From Cristatella mucedo (Eukaryota > Bryozoa > Phylactolaemata > Cristatellidae): DNA of 64,000 bases. Positions 53,101 to 63,775 of this stretch are shown piece after piece. The stretch spans positions 808,001 to 872,000 of the forward strand of contig WPIO01000135.1 of assembly GCA_009760855.2 (NCBI GenBank), given 5' to 3'. The translations under genes and the position numbers were made by a program. The notes beneath the pieces are model-generated. The model saw nothing but the letters and a program-made list of their open reading frames with translations, did not search any database and had not been told where the DNA came from. The first letter of the stretch is position 1. Each line of letters begins with the position of its first letter.

Positions 53101-56100
53101 ATCGGTATCCGGACCTTAGCCCAATTGCGCATGTGTAAGCTTAGCGATGTACCTGCAAATAATCTGAAAGGCGTGTATAGTCCTTTATCTCAGATTTCTC
53201 CGATCTCATTTCGATTCTGTGTTCAAGAAATCGATCCTTCCTCGTTATGGGTGATTTCAACGTTCACTTTGATAACTTATCTGACGCTTTCAGCACCGAA
53301 TTTCGTACATTGACAGACTCATTATCTCTTGTGACTCATGTGCATGGCCCTACCCACATCAAGGGTCACACACTCGACCAAGTTTTCTCATATAACTGCA
53401 CTTTGTCATCACCAGTTATCACCAAATCCTGCTTATCTGACCACATGCAGATCTCATTCAATCTACAGCGTGTGCCCACATTCTCCTCTAAAATAACCTG
53501 TGAATCGCGAAACCTCAAGACCCTTGACATCGATGCTGTCCGTGCGAGCATATCTGCTTCACCTTTGCTGCTCAGTCCTCCCTCCGATCTGTCATCACTG
53601 GTAGATTGCTACAACACGACACTAGCTGACACGCTCGATAGAGTTTGAACCTCTGACTAAGCGCACTGTGCGCCCCCGCCCAGACGGCCTATGGTTTACC
53701 ACAGACATTAAACTAGCCAAATCTACTAAACGAAAGCTTGAAAAGGCATACAAAAGATCCGGACTAACTGTCCATCGACAGGCATATGAAGACTACTGTA
53801 GGTCGTACCAATCGATCCTAGCAAAGGCTAAGTCTAGCTTCTATAGAAACATTGTTGAATCACAGATGCACAATCCAAAAATGCTGATGTCGACAATAAA
53901 CCATCTCCTCAACCGTTCCCAGGTTAGCTCCTTACCTGATGATCCTTGTGATGATCTAGCCGATCGCTTCTCTCGATTCTTTGTGCAGAAGATAGACAAA
54001 ATCAGGGAATCCATCCCTGTGATGACAACCTCCCCACTAGAATGCTGTTCCTCGGTTCCTGGCTGCGCCTCAATGTCTGCATTTAAACAGGTCACTAGTG
54101 ATGTAGTCCTAAAGCTCGTATCTCAATCAAAGAAGACAACAAGTCCACTGGACCCTATTCCCACTGTCCTGCTCCTACGTTGCATTGATCTGCTGCTGCC
54201 ATGCATAACCAACATCATTAATATGTCATTAGCCTCAGGTCAGGTCCCAGCACCTTTCAAAAAAGCTGTAGTCAGGCCACTTCTCAAGAAAGCTACACTA
54301 GACCAAGAGAACTTAAGCAACTACCGCCCAGTCTCCCTTCTACCATTCCTATCAAAGACACTGGAACGGGTCGTGGCAGACCAGCTGAACTCGTATATTG
54401 AAACTTCAAACCTTGCTAGTAAGTTCCAGTCTGGCTTTAGAGCTAATCACTCCACAGAGTCAGCATTGCTTTGGGTATGCAACGACCTACTTAGGAATGC
54501 AGACATGGGTAGAGTGTCTCTTCTTGTTTTGCTCGATCTTTCGGCAGCTTTTGATACCATCGATCACAAAGTTCTTCTAGAGCGCCTCTCATCTCGCCTG
54601 GGCATCACTGGCACTGCTCTGCAGTGGTTCAGGTCCTATCTCAGTGGGAGACTCCAGAGTGTTGACGTGAATGGACAAAGATCATCTGAAGTACCTCTAA
54701 AATATGGAGTACCTCAGGGCTCTGTGCTAGGTCCGGTTCTTTTCACGGTTTATACTCTCCCTCTTGCTGATGTGATTGCCAAGCACAATCTAGGCTTTCA
54801 CTTCTATGCGGATGACACTGAGTTGTACCTTTGCTTTGATCCCTCCCAGCCTTCGAGCACCTCAAATTCTCTCAACTCACTTGCTGCATGCATTGATGAC
54901 ATCCGATCATGGATGGCAGCAAATTTTCTAAAACTAAACGATGATAAAACTAACTTACTAGTTATGGGCAAACCTAGTGTTATTCAGAAATTGGAAAGGC
55001 TGACTTTCAAAATTGGCTCTGCCAGCATATCTCCAGTTGCATCAGCTCGAAATCTAGGTGTCATATTCCAAAGCGACCTCTCGTTAGACGACCACATCAG
55101 CTCCACAGTCAAATCAGCCTATTTTCAGCTTCATAACATTGCTAAAATTAGGGCTTGTTTAGATAAGGATACCACGTCCAAGTTGGTCCATGCATTCGTG
55201 ACATCTCGTCTCGACTTCTGCAACTCACTGCATACTGGCCTACCAGCATGTGCGATCAGGCGATTGCAGCTGGTGCAAAACTCTGCAGCTAGGCTTGTCT
55301 GTCGTGAGCGTCGCAGTTGCCACATTACTCCACTTCTCGCCGACCTGCACTGGTTACCAGTCAAGCAACGGATTGACTTCAAGGTTTTGTCGCTCACTTT
55401 TAGGTCCCTTCATTCTATGGCTCCAGCCTATCTTTCAGATATACTACCCCATCAGGCAAAGCATCGTACCACTCGCTTTTCGGAATCCAACAGTCTAGAA
55501 ATACCTCGTACAAACCTTAAATCCTTTGGAGACCGTGCATTTAGCTCGTATGCTCCCACAGCCTGGAACTCCCTCCCGACCTGCATCAGAACATCCCCTG
55601 ACCTGACCACATTTAAAAGAAACTTAAAAACATACCTATTTAGGACAGCATTTAGTGGGTCCCTATGATTCGTTCATCACGTGCTTATGCGTGCTGACAC
55701 TGTGCATGCTGCCACTAACCACATTTGCATGCTAACCCAGTGCATGTAACCCCTAACCATGTTATTCATTTTGTTTGTTTTTCAAGCATGATTTTACTTA
55801 CTAATCTCTTTTGTATCACTTTGCAGCAAATGTAAAGCGCCTAGAAAGAGATTAAGTTCTCTGAGGGCGCTTTATCGAGTGCAATATTATTATATTATTA
55901 TTATTATTATTATTAGTTTTCCTTTGTGCTCACGTGCAGGGGGCCTGGCATGGGAGATGTAACTGTTTAGTCAGCTCCATGATGATGCCAGAAAGGTAGT
56001 TAATAAAGAGGCATGTGTACTACATCTGTAGACAAATAATGATATTTGATCATTATCGAGAGCGTATTTCCTTTTTTCAATTACTTACTGTTAGTGTCGT

Positions 56101-58249
56101 AATGCCAGTAGCATTGTATATTCACTAGAAATGTATCAAGCCTACCTTCTCTATGTTGGCCGATGGCTGCACTCGCTAATGCAAACTTGGTTATACGTCT
56201 ATTTGCTGACTTACGAATATGGTTATAATTATTTTATGTAGCACTGAAGGAAAAACGTGTTAGTGTTGTCACTGAGCTTAAGAAGCTGGAAGCTGAAATC
56301 GAGCCGATTGTTGTCATTATGGAGGATCCCGAAGTTCTGCGGCACATTCAGACCTCGAGGTATGGTTTGCCTCCACTTTTGATGTGCTCATTATTACCTC
56401 ACCTATTTTTACTCTTGTGCTTATCATTTAGCTCGATTTGGCTAGATAATTTCCATCCTGTAACTGTCGTTGTTGTGTCTGTCTTAGCATCTTGATTGAA
56501 CTTAAATGATATTATTAGGATTGCCATGTCCTTCTCATGCACTCATTGGGCAAGATGGGAGCAGCTAATAGAGTTTTATTGGTCGAACCATCAGCCACAT
56601 TTGTATATGTTTTATCACTAGTGGGATGGAATAGTTCTGCAAGGAGTTAATCACGTAGTCTCTGTTGCCAGTTGCTAGGCCACGTTTCTGCCAAGTTGTT
56701 CTCACCTCCTTGCTGTGAGAGAAATGGTTGACTTGGGCATCTCTAGCTCCATGCTTTCGTATATCGAAACCTCACACCTTGCCAGTAAGTTCCAGCCTGG
56801 CTTTAGAGCTAATCACTCCACAGAGTCAGCATTGCTTCGGGTATACAACGACCTACTTAGGAATGCAGACATGGGTAGAGTGTCTCTGCTTGTTTTGCTT
56901 GATCTTTCGGCAGCTTTTGATACCATCGATCACAAAGTTCTTCTAGAGCGCCTCTCATCTCGCCTGGGCATCACTGGCACTGCTCTGCTATTGTTCAGGT
57001 CCTATCTCAGTGGGAGACTCCAGAGTATTGACGTGAATGGACAAAGATCATCTGAAGTACCTCTGAAATATGGAGTACCTCAGGGCTCAGTGCTAGGTCC
57101 GGTTCTTTTCACGGTTTATACTCTCCCTCTTGCTGATGTGATTGCCAAGCACAATCTAGGCTTTCACTTCTATGCAGATGACACTCAGTTGAACCTTTGC
57201 TTTGATCCCTCCGAGCCTTCGAGCACCTCGAATTCTCTCAACTCACTTGATGGATGTATTGATGACATCTGGACATGGATGGCAGCAAGTTTTCTAAAAC
57301 TAAACGACGATAAAACTAACTTACTAGTTATGGGCAAACCCAGTGTGATTCAGAGATTGGAAAGGCTGACCCTCAAAATTGGCTCTGCCAGCATATCTCC
57401 AGTTGAATCAGCTCGAAATCTAGGTGTCATATTCCAAAGCGACCTCCCGTTAGACGACCATATCAGCTCCACAGTCAAATCAGCCTATTTTCAGCTTCAT
57501 AACATTGCTAAAATTCGGGCTTGTTTAGATAAAGATACCACGTCCAAGTTGGTCCGTGCATTCGTAACATCCCGTCTCGACTTCTGCAACTCACTGCTTA
57601 CTGGCCTACCAGCATGTGCGATCAGGCGATTGCAGCTGGTGCAAAACTCGGCAGCTAGACTTGTCTTTCGTGAGCGTCGCAGTTGCCACATTACTCCACT
57701 TCTCGCCGACCTGCACTGGCTACCAGTCAAGCAACGGATTGACTTTAAGGTTTTGTCGCTCACTTTTAGGTCCCTTCATTCTATGGCTCCAGCCTATCTG
57801 TCAGATATACTACCCCATCAGGCCAAGCATCGTACCACCCGCTTTTCGGAATCCAACAGTCTAGAAATACCTCATACAAACCTTAAATCCTTTGGAGACC
57901 GTGCATTTAGTTCATATGCTCCCAAAGCCTGGAACTCCCTCCCGACCTGCGTCAGAACATCCCCTGACCTGACCACATTTAAAAGAAACTTAAAAACATA
58001 CCTATTTAGGACAGCATTTAGTGGGCCCTTGTGATTCGTCCTCGATGTGCTTATGCGTGCTGACACTGTGCATGCTGCCACTAACCACATTTGCATGCTG
58101 ACCCTGTGCATGTCACCCCTAACCATATTATTCATTTCGTTTGTTTTTTCAAACATGATTTTACTTACCATTCAATTGCATTTCACTTTACAGCAAATGT
58201 AAAGCGCCTAGAGAGAGAGTAAGTTCTCTGAGGGCGCTTTATCAAGTGA

Positions 58250-58281
<32 letters not shown>

Positions 58282-58809
58282 GCTTCTGTGATTGCATTGG
58301 TGCTTTAAAACCGAACCAAATATGCTCAGGGTAGGTTTCAACCAATGCTAGCTGAAATGGTGGCAAAAGTGGCTAAATGATTATATTGCACAATTGCAGT
58401 GTTTTTTCGATAAAATAAAGTAGACCTACAAAAACCCCATGCCCATGTCTCCGTACCAGAGTGACTCTGCTTCTGCCCCTACCCTACCTAGGAGGGCAGG
58501 TAGCTGCCCAAGTCGCTGTCTCAAGTCCCTCAGAGGAGGCCATGGCCTCCCACCTGTGTCCACCCCAGGTTCTGCTACTGCAGGTACATGCATCTCGTTT
58601 GTTCACGGAGTATCTGTTCTCTACCATATCTTTTTTTCATCTCCTCACAGGCCCTCGAGAGGCTAATTCAGTCTCATGGTAGGCGGCAACAACACCAACA
58701 TGTATACACCATTCAAGCCTTCCTAATCAGCGGTAGTGAGAGAAGCTAAATAATAACACCAGCTCATGCATGCAAACCCTAAACATTATATATATATAGA
58801 TATATATAT

Positions 58810-58856
<47 letters not shown>

Positions 58857-61570
58857 TATATATATATTTATTTATTTATTTATTTTTATATTCAATGAAA
58901 ATTTCTTGATCCCTCTGAATTTTATGTTTCGGGCTTGCCATTGCACTAGTGATTGTCGAAGCACTGCCAGGAACTGCGACGTACTGTAGGTTTTGTAGCT
59001 GCACCACACTGGTCTGTCGTAGTATTGCTATTCACTGGCATATGGCAAAAGTCACTAGTCATCTGTCGCTGGAATCCAGGTGGCCTCACTAGACGAGTGG
59101 GATAGACAGTGTGGTTGGCTGATCAAGATGACAGTTCCCCAGGTGAGGAGTGCGGCTCATTGAGACGTACGGTCATTTAAAGAAGCCATGGGTACAGATA
59201 TTATTGGTAAATCGCTTAGCAGAAGGTTAGCTTATTATTGCATCATTGAGCGGATGACAAAACTCAAGCTTCTAGTCACCAGCAGCAAATGGAAGGCTTG
59301 CAGTGAGTTCACGACTATTCCCGAGGTGTAGAGAGGGGAGATGTTCAGTGCATGCAACAGACGATGAAATTGATTGGCAAACCTGTCATAGTGTGGTGAC
59401 GTTTGGCTACAGTTGGTTTGGATTTCGGCATCGAATTGTGGGTATGGTGGACCAAACTGTATATATTAAGAATCCGATTATGTAATGCCGGCACACTGCT
59501 GGAGGACAGGTAAACTTGGCAGCAAGGCAATGCCCCAAGCACACTCCCTGGCTTGTCAATCTGATGCTTATCAGGGTTCGGTGGATAGTTGTGTATGGCT
59601 TAGCCAATCTCCGGATGTAATGTAATGTAATCTATCTCCGTCTGTAACTCCACAAAGCCATAAAGACTATGTGGGTGTTACACAGGAGTTTTGTATAGCG
59701 CACTCACAGCCTAAGTGGCTTTCGGTACGCATTCGGTAGCCAACAGACTTCGTCTCACCCAACAAAGAGAAAGTGGGAAGCATAGCAGAGTCAAGAAAGC
59801 AGTTGAGGTAGTGAGTAGCATGGAAGTAGCAGCTCAAGACAACTGAAAAAGATGAGCCATAGTCGGCAGGAGAGATGTCATTTCGTAAGAATTATGGAGG
59901 CGAGTTCCACAGTCTAGGACCTGCAGAGTTAAAGCTTCTGTTGCCAACGGTCTTTGGAGGAATGGAACAGCTTATTTATTATCCGCCCATTACCTGAGGG
60001 TGCGAAGAGGCTGAAAGTGGTGCAGCAGTTCAGCTTGGTACAAAGGAGCCAAGCTGTGGCATGCCTTGTGGGTCAGCGTAAAAAGTTTGCTCTGTATCTG
60101 TTGATCAACCGGCAGCCATCCTAACTTATTTAGCAAAGACGACGCACGTAGATGTAACCCCAATGTTGTTTCAGCCGATCCCCGGATTTAGCCCTGAGAA
60201 AGCATTTTTGGGACTATTTAGAGCATGGTAGCTAGGGCAGTGTTATTGGCCCACGTCAGCCTCCAGGCACCGTGCAACAGCGTGCTTGAAGAAATAAGAC
60301 AGAAGCTTGTGGTTCCACGTGAGACAGAACAAAGAGGCAATAACGAATCATGGATTGGGTGACATTTAAAAAAAATACTGAATTAGTGGCACTTGTGCTT
60401 GTTTATTTGCTTTTAGTAATAAACATTTTGCATGCTCTATACAGCCTTAATGTCTAAGCCTTAGACTATTTACACAGGAGAAAGCTGCGATAGCATACCA
60501 TACTATGCGATAGGCTACCATACTATGAGGTTTCATGAGACCGAGCATACTTCTGGAACCAGTGAACTAGCGGTCTCTATTGGAGGTATCGTAGTGAGGC
60601 AATCGTCGGTCGATTGTAGTTCGGGTGTCCTCTGATTATTACCTGGCATTTAAGCTCTAACAGCCAGTCATTGTGTTTGCTCCCGATTTTAAAGATTAGG
60701 GACTACTGGCTATTTAAACATGGTACTAGCTATCTGGCTCGATTTAGGCTACCCTACTGAAGCTTCGTATTGTCAGGGTTGCCTGTAAAGCCACTAGGGT
60801 CTGCTATTGATGCTAAGTACGGCCACACACACAAGTTCGAGAAAGTCAGCCATGCATCACCATTACTTTAAGAGGTCAATGGTGGAAGAACAAAATTATG
60901 GCTGATCCACAAGACCTCCCATGGTTAACCTGCTCCAAACTTATTTTAACTGCTTGAGCAGTTACAGGCGAATTGATCTGTCGGGCCAACAGATTACCAT
61001 CTCTTTTGTTTATCCCTAAAATCTTTTGGCAAACAGATTTTGCTCTGTGGGCCCTAGAATATGGTGCTCACTTCCAGAATAAATAATTCCTGTGTAGTGC
61101 TGTATCTTAATTCTTGCTACCGATTCTTGTATTTCCTATTCAGACATCGTGGGCTGCTACCTCTGCTGCTTACTTCCTTTGCTATCCTTTTCAGTGGTGA
61201 GCCGTAATGGCACACTAGGTAAGGCGGTTGCTTTCACGACCTCGGTCCCGAGGTCGTGGGTTCGATTCCTGTGGTGGGCGATCCTTTATTGCCACTGCAA
61301 GCGGTGGTGATAGCCATAAAGGCTTTTCTGTCGCTATACAAAAAGAGGCTGTTTAAGCAGCTGTGATTTTTTTCCAGCTATGTCTCACCTTTTTTTTTTA
61401 CTGTCGCGTTTGGTTATCGGGATTATTTTTTTAGAGAAGGCTTGCTTGTCCGAATAATAGTGGTCACTTGATTCCTTATCTGCTCACTGTCACACGTGAT
61501 GCCGATTTTCCATGTTTTCTTTTTTAGAGATGGCAGGCAGCTCTTCGAAACGTTATCAAAAAACTATGGG
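47174..61570 (+). CDS. EIF3E: Eukaryotic translation initiation factor 3 subunit E (partial, 5' four exons)
   Basis: Subunit e (INT6) of eIF3, which joins 40S ribosomes, mRNA and eIF4G during translation initiation. Exons in window: 47174-47263, 51517-51634, 56242-56359 and 61528-61570 (donor GGG|GTAAGG). Phases 0, 1, 2, 0 chain correctly to 123 codons. Exon 1 encodes [18 protein letters not shown], followed by [12 protein letters not shown]. Exon 2 has [19 protein letters not shown], exon 3 [19 protein letters not shown] and exon 4 [14 protein letters not shown]. All align without gaps to the start of the family, which is about 445 aa, so the PCI domain lies beyond the right edge. No later exon was found between 61571 and 64000. 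The start ATG is preceded by AGCAGAC in a GC-rich leader. Introns 2 and 3 each hold a large LINE-A copy in the sense direction; intron 4 holds a mariner. Confidence 0.95.
48650..48990 (+). mobile_element. LINE-A RT C-terminal fragment in EIF3E intron 1
   Basis: Sense [31 protein letters not shown] and [15 protein letters not shown], with stops afterwards; matches [18 protein letters not shown]...[13 protein letters not shown]. Confidence 0.7.
49015..49165 (+). mobile_element. Old SINE-A-like copy
   Basis: Contains CACAATCGAGATCATGG, a TACGAATCCTACAGTGGG box-B region, GGTGATAGCCATCAAGG and a GCATAAATGAGGCTGTTGAG tail; EIF3E intron 1. Confidence 0.65.
49678..49815 (-). mobile_element. SINE-B, antisense, complete
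   Basis: TTGTATAGCGACCTAAGGG, CACATATGCCGTAGGGTTCG, GAACCCACGACCTTG and ACCGGGCCAAGCCAG; EIF3E intron 1. Confidence 0.7.
50630..51413 (+). mobile_element. LINE-B, longest copy, in EIF3E intron 1
   Basis: Encodes an RT C-terminal region, SRLDYCNS with [37 protein letters not shown] and [19 protein letters not shown] to [11 protein letters not shown] 3' UTR and ATTACATTACATG tail end about 100 bases before EIF3E exon 2. The RT catalytic core is absent. Confidence 0.8.
53175..55915 (+). mobile_element. LINE-A copy 1: L2-like non-LTR retrotransposon, 5'-truncated in the endonuclease
   Basis: The element lies in EIF3E intron 2, in the same orientation as the gene. It begins inside the endonuclease domain, runs through a complete reverse transcriptase, and ends in a 3' UTR whose last part, AAAGCGCC...GGCGCTTT (55834-55873), can form a hairpin. 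A (TTA)n tail follows at 55884-55915. The 5' truncation and simple tail are typical of target-primed reverse transcription. Protein signatures place it with the L2/CR1 group. Confidence 0.9.
53247..55668 (+). pseudogene. LINE-A endonuclease/reverse transcriptase ORF with one frameshift
   Basis: The frame from 53247 starts [10 protein letters not shown] and contains the endonuclease C-terminal motifs GDFN and SDH. It stops at TGA 53646-53648. Homologous reading resumes one frame over at about 53644 ([20 protein letters not shown]) and runs open to 55668. That is a single-base frameshift near 53643. The second part holds RT blocks [40 protein letters not shown] and the catalytic [10 protein letters not shown], then the thumb and C-terminal SRLDFCNSL...AWNSLP region. 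No RNase H is seen. The missing N-terminal endonuclease half and the frameshift make this copy non-autonomous. Confidence 0.85.
56757..58034 (+). pseudogene. Truncated LINE-A reverse transcriptase fragment (open frame)
   Basis: The open frame carries RT motifs [26 protein letters not shown] and [10 protein letters not shown] and the conserved C-terminus ending FRTAFSGPL, with no internal stop. It lacks the endonuclease and the first RT blocks, so it cannot work alone. The frame extends upstream into intron sequence (from 56715) by chance. Confidence 0.85.
56757..58281 (+). mobile_element. LINE-A copy 2: 5'-truncated in the RT domain, intact 3' end
   Basis: Close copy of the LINE-A at 53-56 kb, lying in EIF3E intron 3 in the same sense. 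Homology begins at the RT segment [11 protein letters not shown] (about 56757) and continues through the same 3' UTR hairpin (58201-58240) to a (TTA)n tail ending at 58281. Nucleotide differences from copy 1 are few, so both insertions are young. Confidence 0.9.
58796..58886 (+). repeat. (TA)n then (TTTA)n microsatellite
   Basis: TA repeat with a few GA interruptions, then TTTA units, in EIF3E intron 3. Confidence 0.95.
59614..60130 (-). mobile_element. LINE-B 3' end, antisense
   Basis: Tail TGTAATGTAATGTAATC, then antisense 3' UTR and RT C-terminus (GCATTCGGTAGCCAACAGAC, GAGTTCCACAGTCTAGGACC, TACAAAGGAGCCAAGCTGTG). EIF3E intron 3. Confidence 0.7.
60950..61195 (+). mobile_element. Decayed LINE-B fragment
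   Basis: A sense fragment with CTGTGGGCCCTAGAATATGG and CATCGTGGGCTGCTACC recalls the GPRLWNS region. It ends where SINE-A starts at 61198. Weak similarity. Confidence 0.35.
61198..61372 (+). mobile_element. SINE-A, young copy upstream of EIF3E exon 4
   Basis: Complete family member in EIF3E intron 3, ending about 155 bases before exon 4. Between the boxes it carries a perfect 11-bp inverted repeat (61235-61258). Confidence 0.85.
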
Positions 61571-61596
61571 GTAAGGTCCTTCGTATTGCCGGGCTG

Positions 61597-61830
61597 ACCA
61601 TAGTGATAATAATGCATGTGCATAGTGCCCTCCAGAGAACTTAATCGTGACCACATGTTACGTGGTAACGTGCCCAGTGTCTGCAAGCAAAACGTGGTTA
61701 GAGGTGACATGCACCTCGTCAACATGTACAATATGGTTAGTTTTAGCACGCACAGTGTCACCATGCATAAGCATACAGTGGACATATCACAAGGACCCGG
61801 CAAATGCTGTATGACCAGTTGGTTTTTAAC
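61597..61830 (-). mobile_element. LINE-A 3' fragment in EIF3E intron 4
   Basis: ATAATAATGCATGTGCATAG, GTGCCCTCCAGAGAACTTAA, GTTAGAGGTGACATGCACC. Confidence 0.6.
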
Positions 61831-61973
61831 TTAAATTTCAAGTCAGCGGGTGTCGGGACGTCAGTATGGTCATCTCGCCTTAGACGACCAAGGCTGTGGG
61901 CTCGAGCCCTGTGCCAGCAGCATGTATGCTTGGTCGGCGAAGTATTCCGGCGGCGGACCATTGGTATTTAGTT

Positions 61974-62245
61974 AATAATAATGATAATAATAATGCACTC
62001 GATAAAGCGCCCTCAGAGAACTCAATCTCTTTCTAGGTGCTCCACATTTGCTGCAAACGGGAAATGCAATTGAATGGTGAGTAATATCATGCTTGATAAA
62101 CAAACAAAATGAATAACATGGTTAGGGGTGACATGCACAGGGTCAGCATGCAAATGTGGTTAGTGGCAGCATGCACAGTGTCAGCACGCATAAGCACATG
62201 AAGGACGAATCAAAGGGACCGACTAAATGCTGTCCTAAATAGATG
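61974..62245 (-). mobile_element. LINE-A 3' fragment in EIF3E intron 4
   Basis: TAATAATGATAATAATAATG, AAAGCGCCCTCAGAGAACTC, GGTTAGGGGTGACATGCAC; fairly well preserved. Confidence 0.7.
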
Positions 62246-62483
62246 TGTTTTTAGTTGTGTACATTCTTAATGGCGGGAACATGCAAGGAGTCGTAGTTAA
62301 TGTATCTGGCTCCTAGTTGTGCCACCATCTATTCTTATGACTTAGAAATACTGCAGGGAAACTTTTAATTTGATGTCGGTTTTTGTCATAGAAATTGGTA
62401 ACTTTGTAATAATGGCAATACATTTTTACAGAGCCGGCAGAGAGCCTCCATATCCTTTTAGGCACGTCGATGGCCATATTGTA

Positions 62484-63414
62484 TTGGGTTGGCAACTTGG
62501 TTCTCACCGTTTTAAGAACCCAGTGCTGCCGATTAGGTCTTTTCTCTTGAATAGCCGTGTTGAGTCGTTCCATCTGTTGAACATGGAGTTCCGTGGTGTC
62601 CGTTTGGTTCCATTCAAGCAATTCCTAATGGATAATCTCTTTCCAGTCCCACCATACGCACAACATCGTTTAACACGGATGAAGATCTTGTTTCACGCGC
62701 GGTTTTGCTTGTTCACCAGTGCTAAGCCACTCCTTGTGCTGCTTCATATTAATGAACGGGCACCATTTTTCATCGCCAGTAACGATTCGGTAAAGAATCC
62801 GTTGCTTGTGTCGATGAGTTGAGCGGTAAGGAGCAAGCAAACCAGCGGAGATTGTGGCTTGTTGATTTTTGTTGTCACTTAAACCATGCGGAACCGGTGC
62901 TCCACACTTCTGAACTTTTTCCATCGAGTGAAGATGCTTCTCTATAGCAGTGTGGGAGCATTCCATTGTCTCTGCCAGTTCCCTTGTCGTTTGATGCGAA
63001 TTTTCGTGCAAAAGTTGGTTTAATCGCTCTTCATCGAACTCAACTGGACGACAAGAACGAGGTGCGTCGTTGAGGTCGAAATGTTCAATTTTGAACTTGG
63101 CATACCAATCACGAGTTGTTCTTTCAGCTATGGCACCCGCCCCATAGACAGCACAAATGTCGCGAGCAGCTTTTGCGACCTTAGAACCTTGATTAAAAGC
63201 AAAGAGGTGTCGAAAATGCTCATTTTTCTCAACTTGACATTCCATTTCAATGATCTGAAAAAAGAAAATAATTAACTCGAACAAACAAAAACACAGATTC
63301 CGGTAGAACAAAACATCCTCATTCGAATGATTTAAAACATTATGCCAAAACATTTAATGACATGCTAAATGTTAAAATTCAAATTAAACGGCAGGAACTT
63401 AGTTGCCAGCCCAA
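62484..63414 (-). mobile_element. Internally deleted mariner transposon with both terminal inverted repeats and TA flanks
   Basis: The left end reads TTGGGTTGGCAACTTGGTTC from 62484. The right end, read inward on the minus strand, is TTGGGCTGGCAACTAAGTTC from 63414. Each end is flanked by TA (62482-62483 and 63415-63416), the mariner target duplication. The element is 931 bp against about 1.3 kb for a full mariner. It lies in EIF3E intron 4, antisense to the gene. Confidence 0.9.
62535..63245 (-). pseudogene. Mariner transposase pseudogene, C-terminal half deleted
   Basis: The frame starts MECQVEKNEHFRHLF at 63245 and shows the mariner DNA-binding region (ERTTRDWYAKF, TTRELAETMECSHTAIEKHL) and the first catalytic Asp in VTGDEKW. 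Stops and frameshifts follow near 62670; the motif MLCVWWDWKEIIH is readable in a shifted frame. After EKRPNRQH the sequence jumps into the 3' terminal repeat. The second and third catalytic acidic residues are therefore deleted and no active enzyme can be made. Confidence 0.85.
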
Positions 63415-63720
63415 TAGATCTCGTGATCACTAAGGATGTCTTCCCCACTGACCTTGTGGTATGCCTGCTGACCCTCGCGGATCATTATTTGGTCTCTTAC
63501 TTTTTCTGCTCCCTTGTATAAACATGGTAATATCGAACTTGTCCAGCGACGTAACTTAAAAAGCATTGACATAGACACATTTTTGAAATCTGTTTGCGAT
63601 GCAGGTCTTCTTGATCTGCACCCAGACTCGACCGACAGCCTCGATACACTCATTAATGCAGTGAAGTGCTCTTGCCAAGCATGCTCCCATTCATTCTATT
63701 CGTATACAGAGTCGTAGAGA
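63405..63720 (+). mobile_element. LINE-A-like fragment (endonuclease end / linker)
   Basis: Sense LVITKDVFPTDLVVC with LTLADHYLVS (63.43-63.50 kb), then RNLKSIDIDTFLKSVCDAGL and LDTLINAVKC. The order resembles the LINE-A endonuclease end and [15 protein letters not shown] linker. It begins at the mariner's right end. Confidence 0.5.
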
Positions 63721-63775
63721 TCCTATTCGTGTGCCGAGTTGTAGAGATTCCTTTCAATTTACAAAAGAACTGAAA

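Noticed and set aside
62313-62621. 102-codon minus-strand frame spanning the mariner's left end
   Set aside because: It joins transposase residues to terminal repeat and flanking intron by chance; the element ends at 62484.
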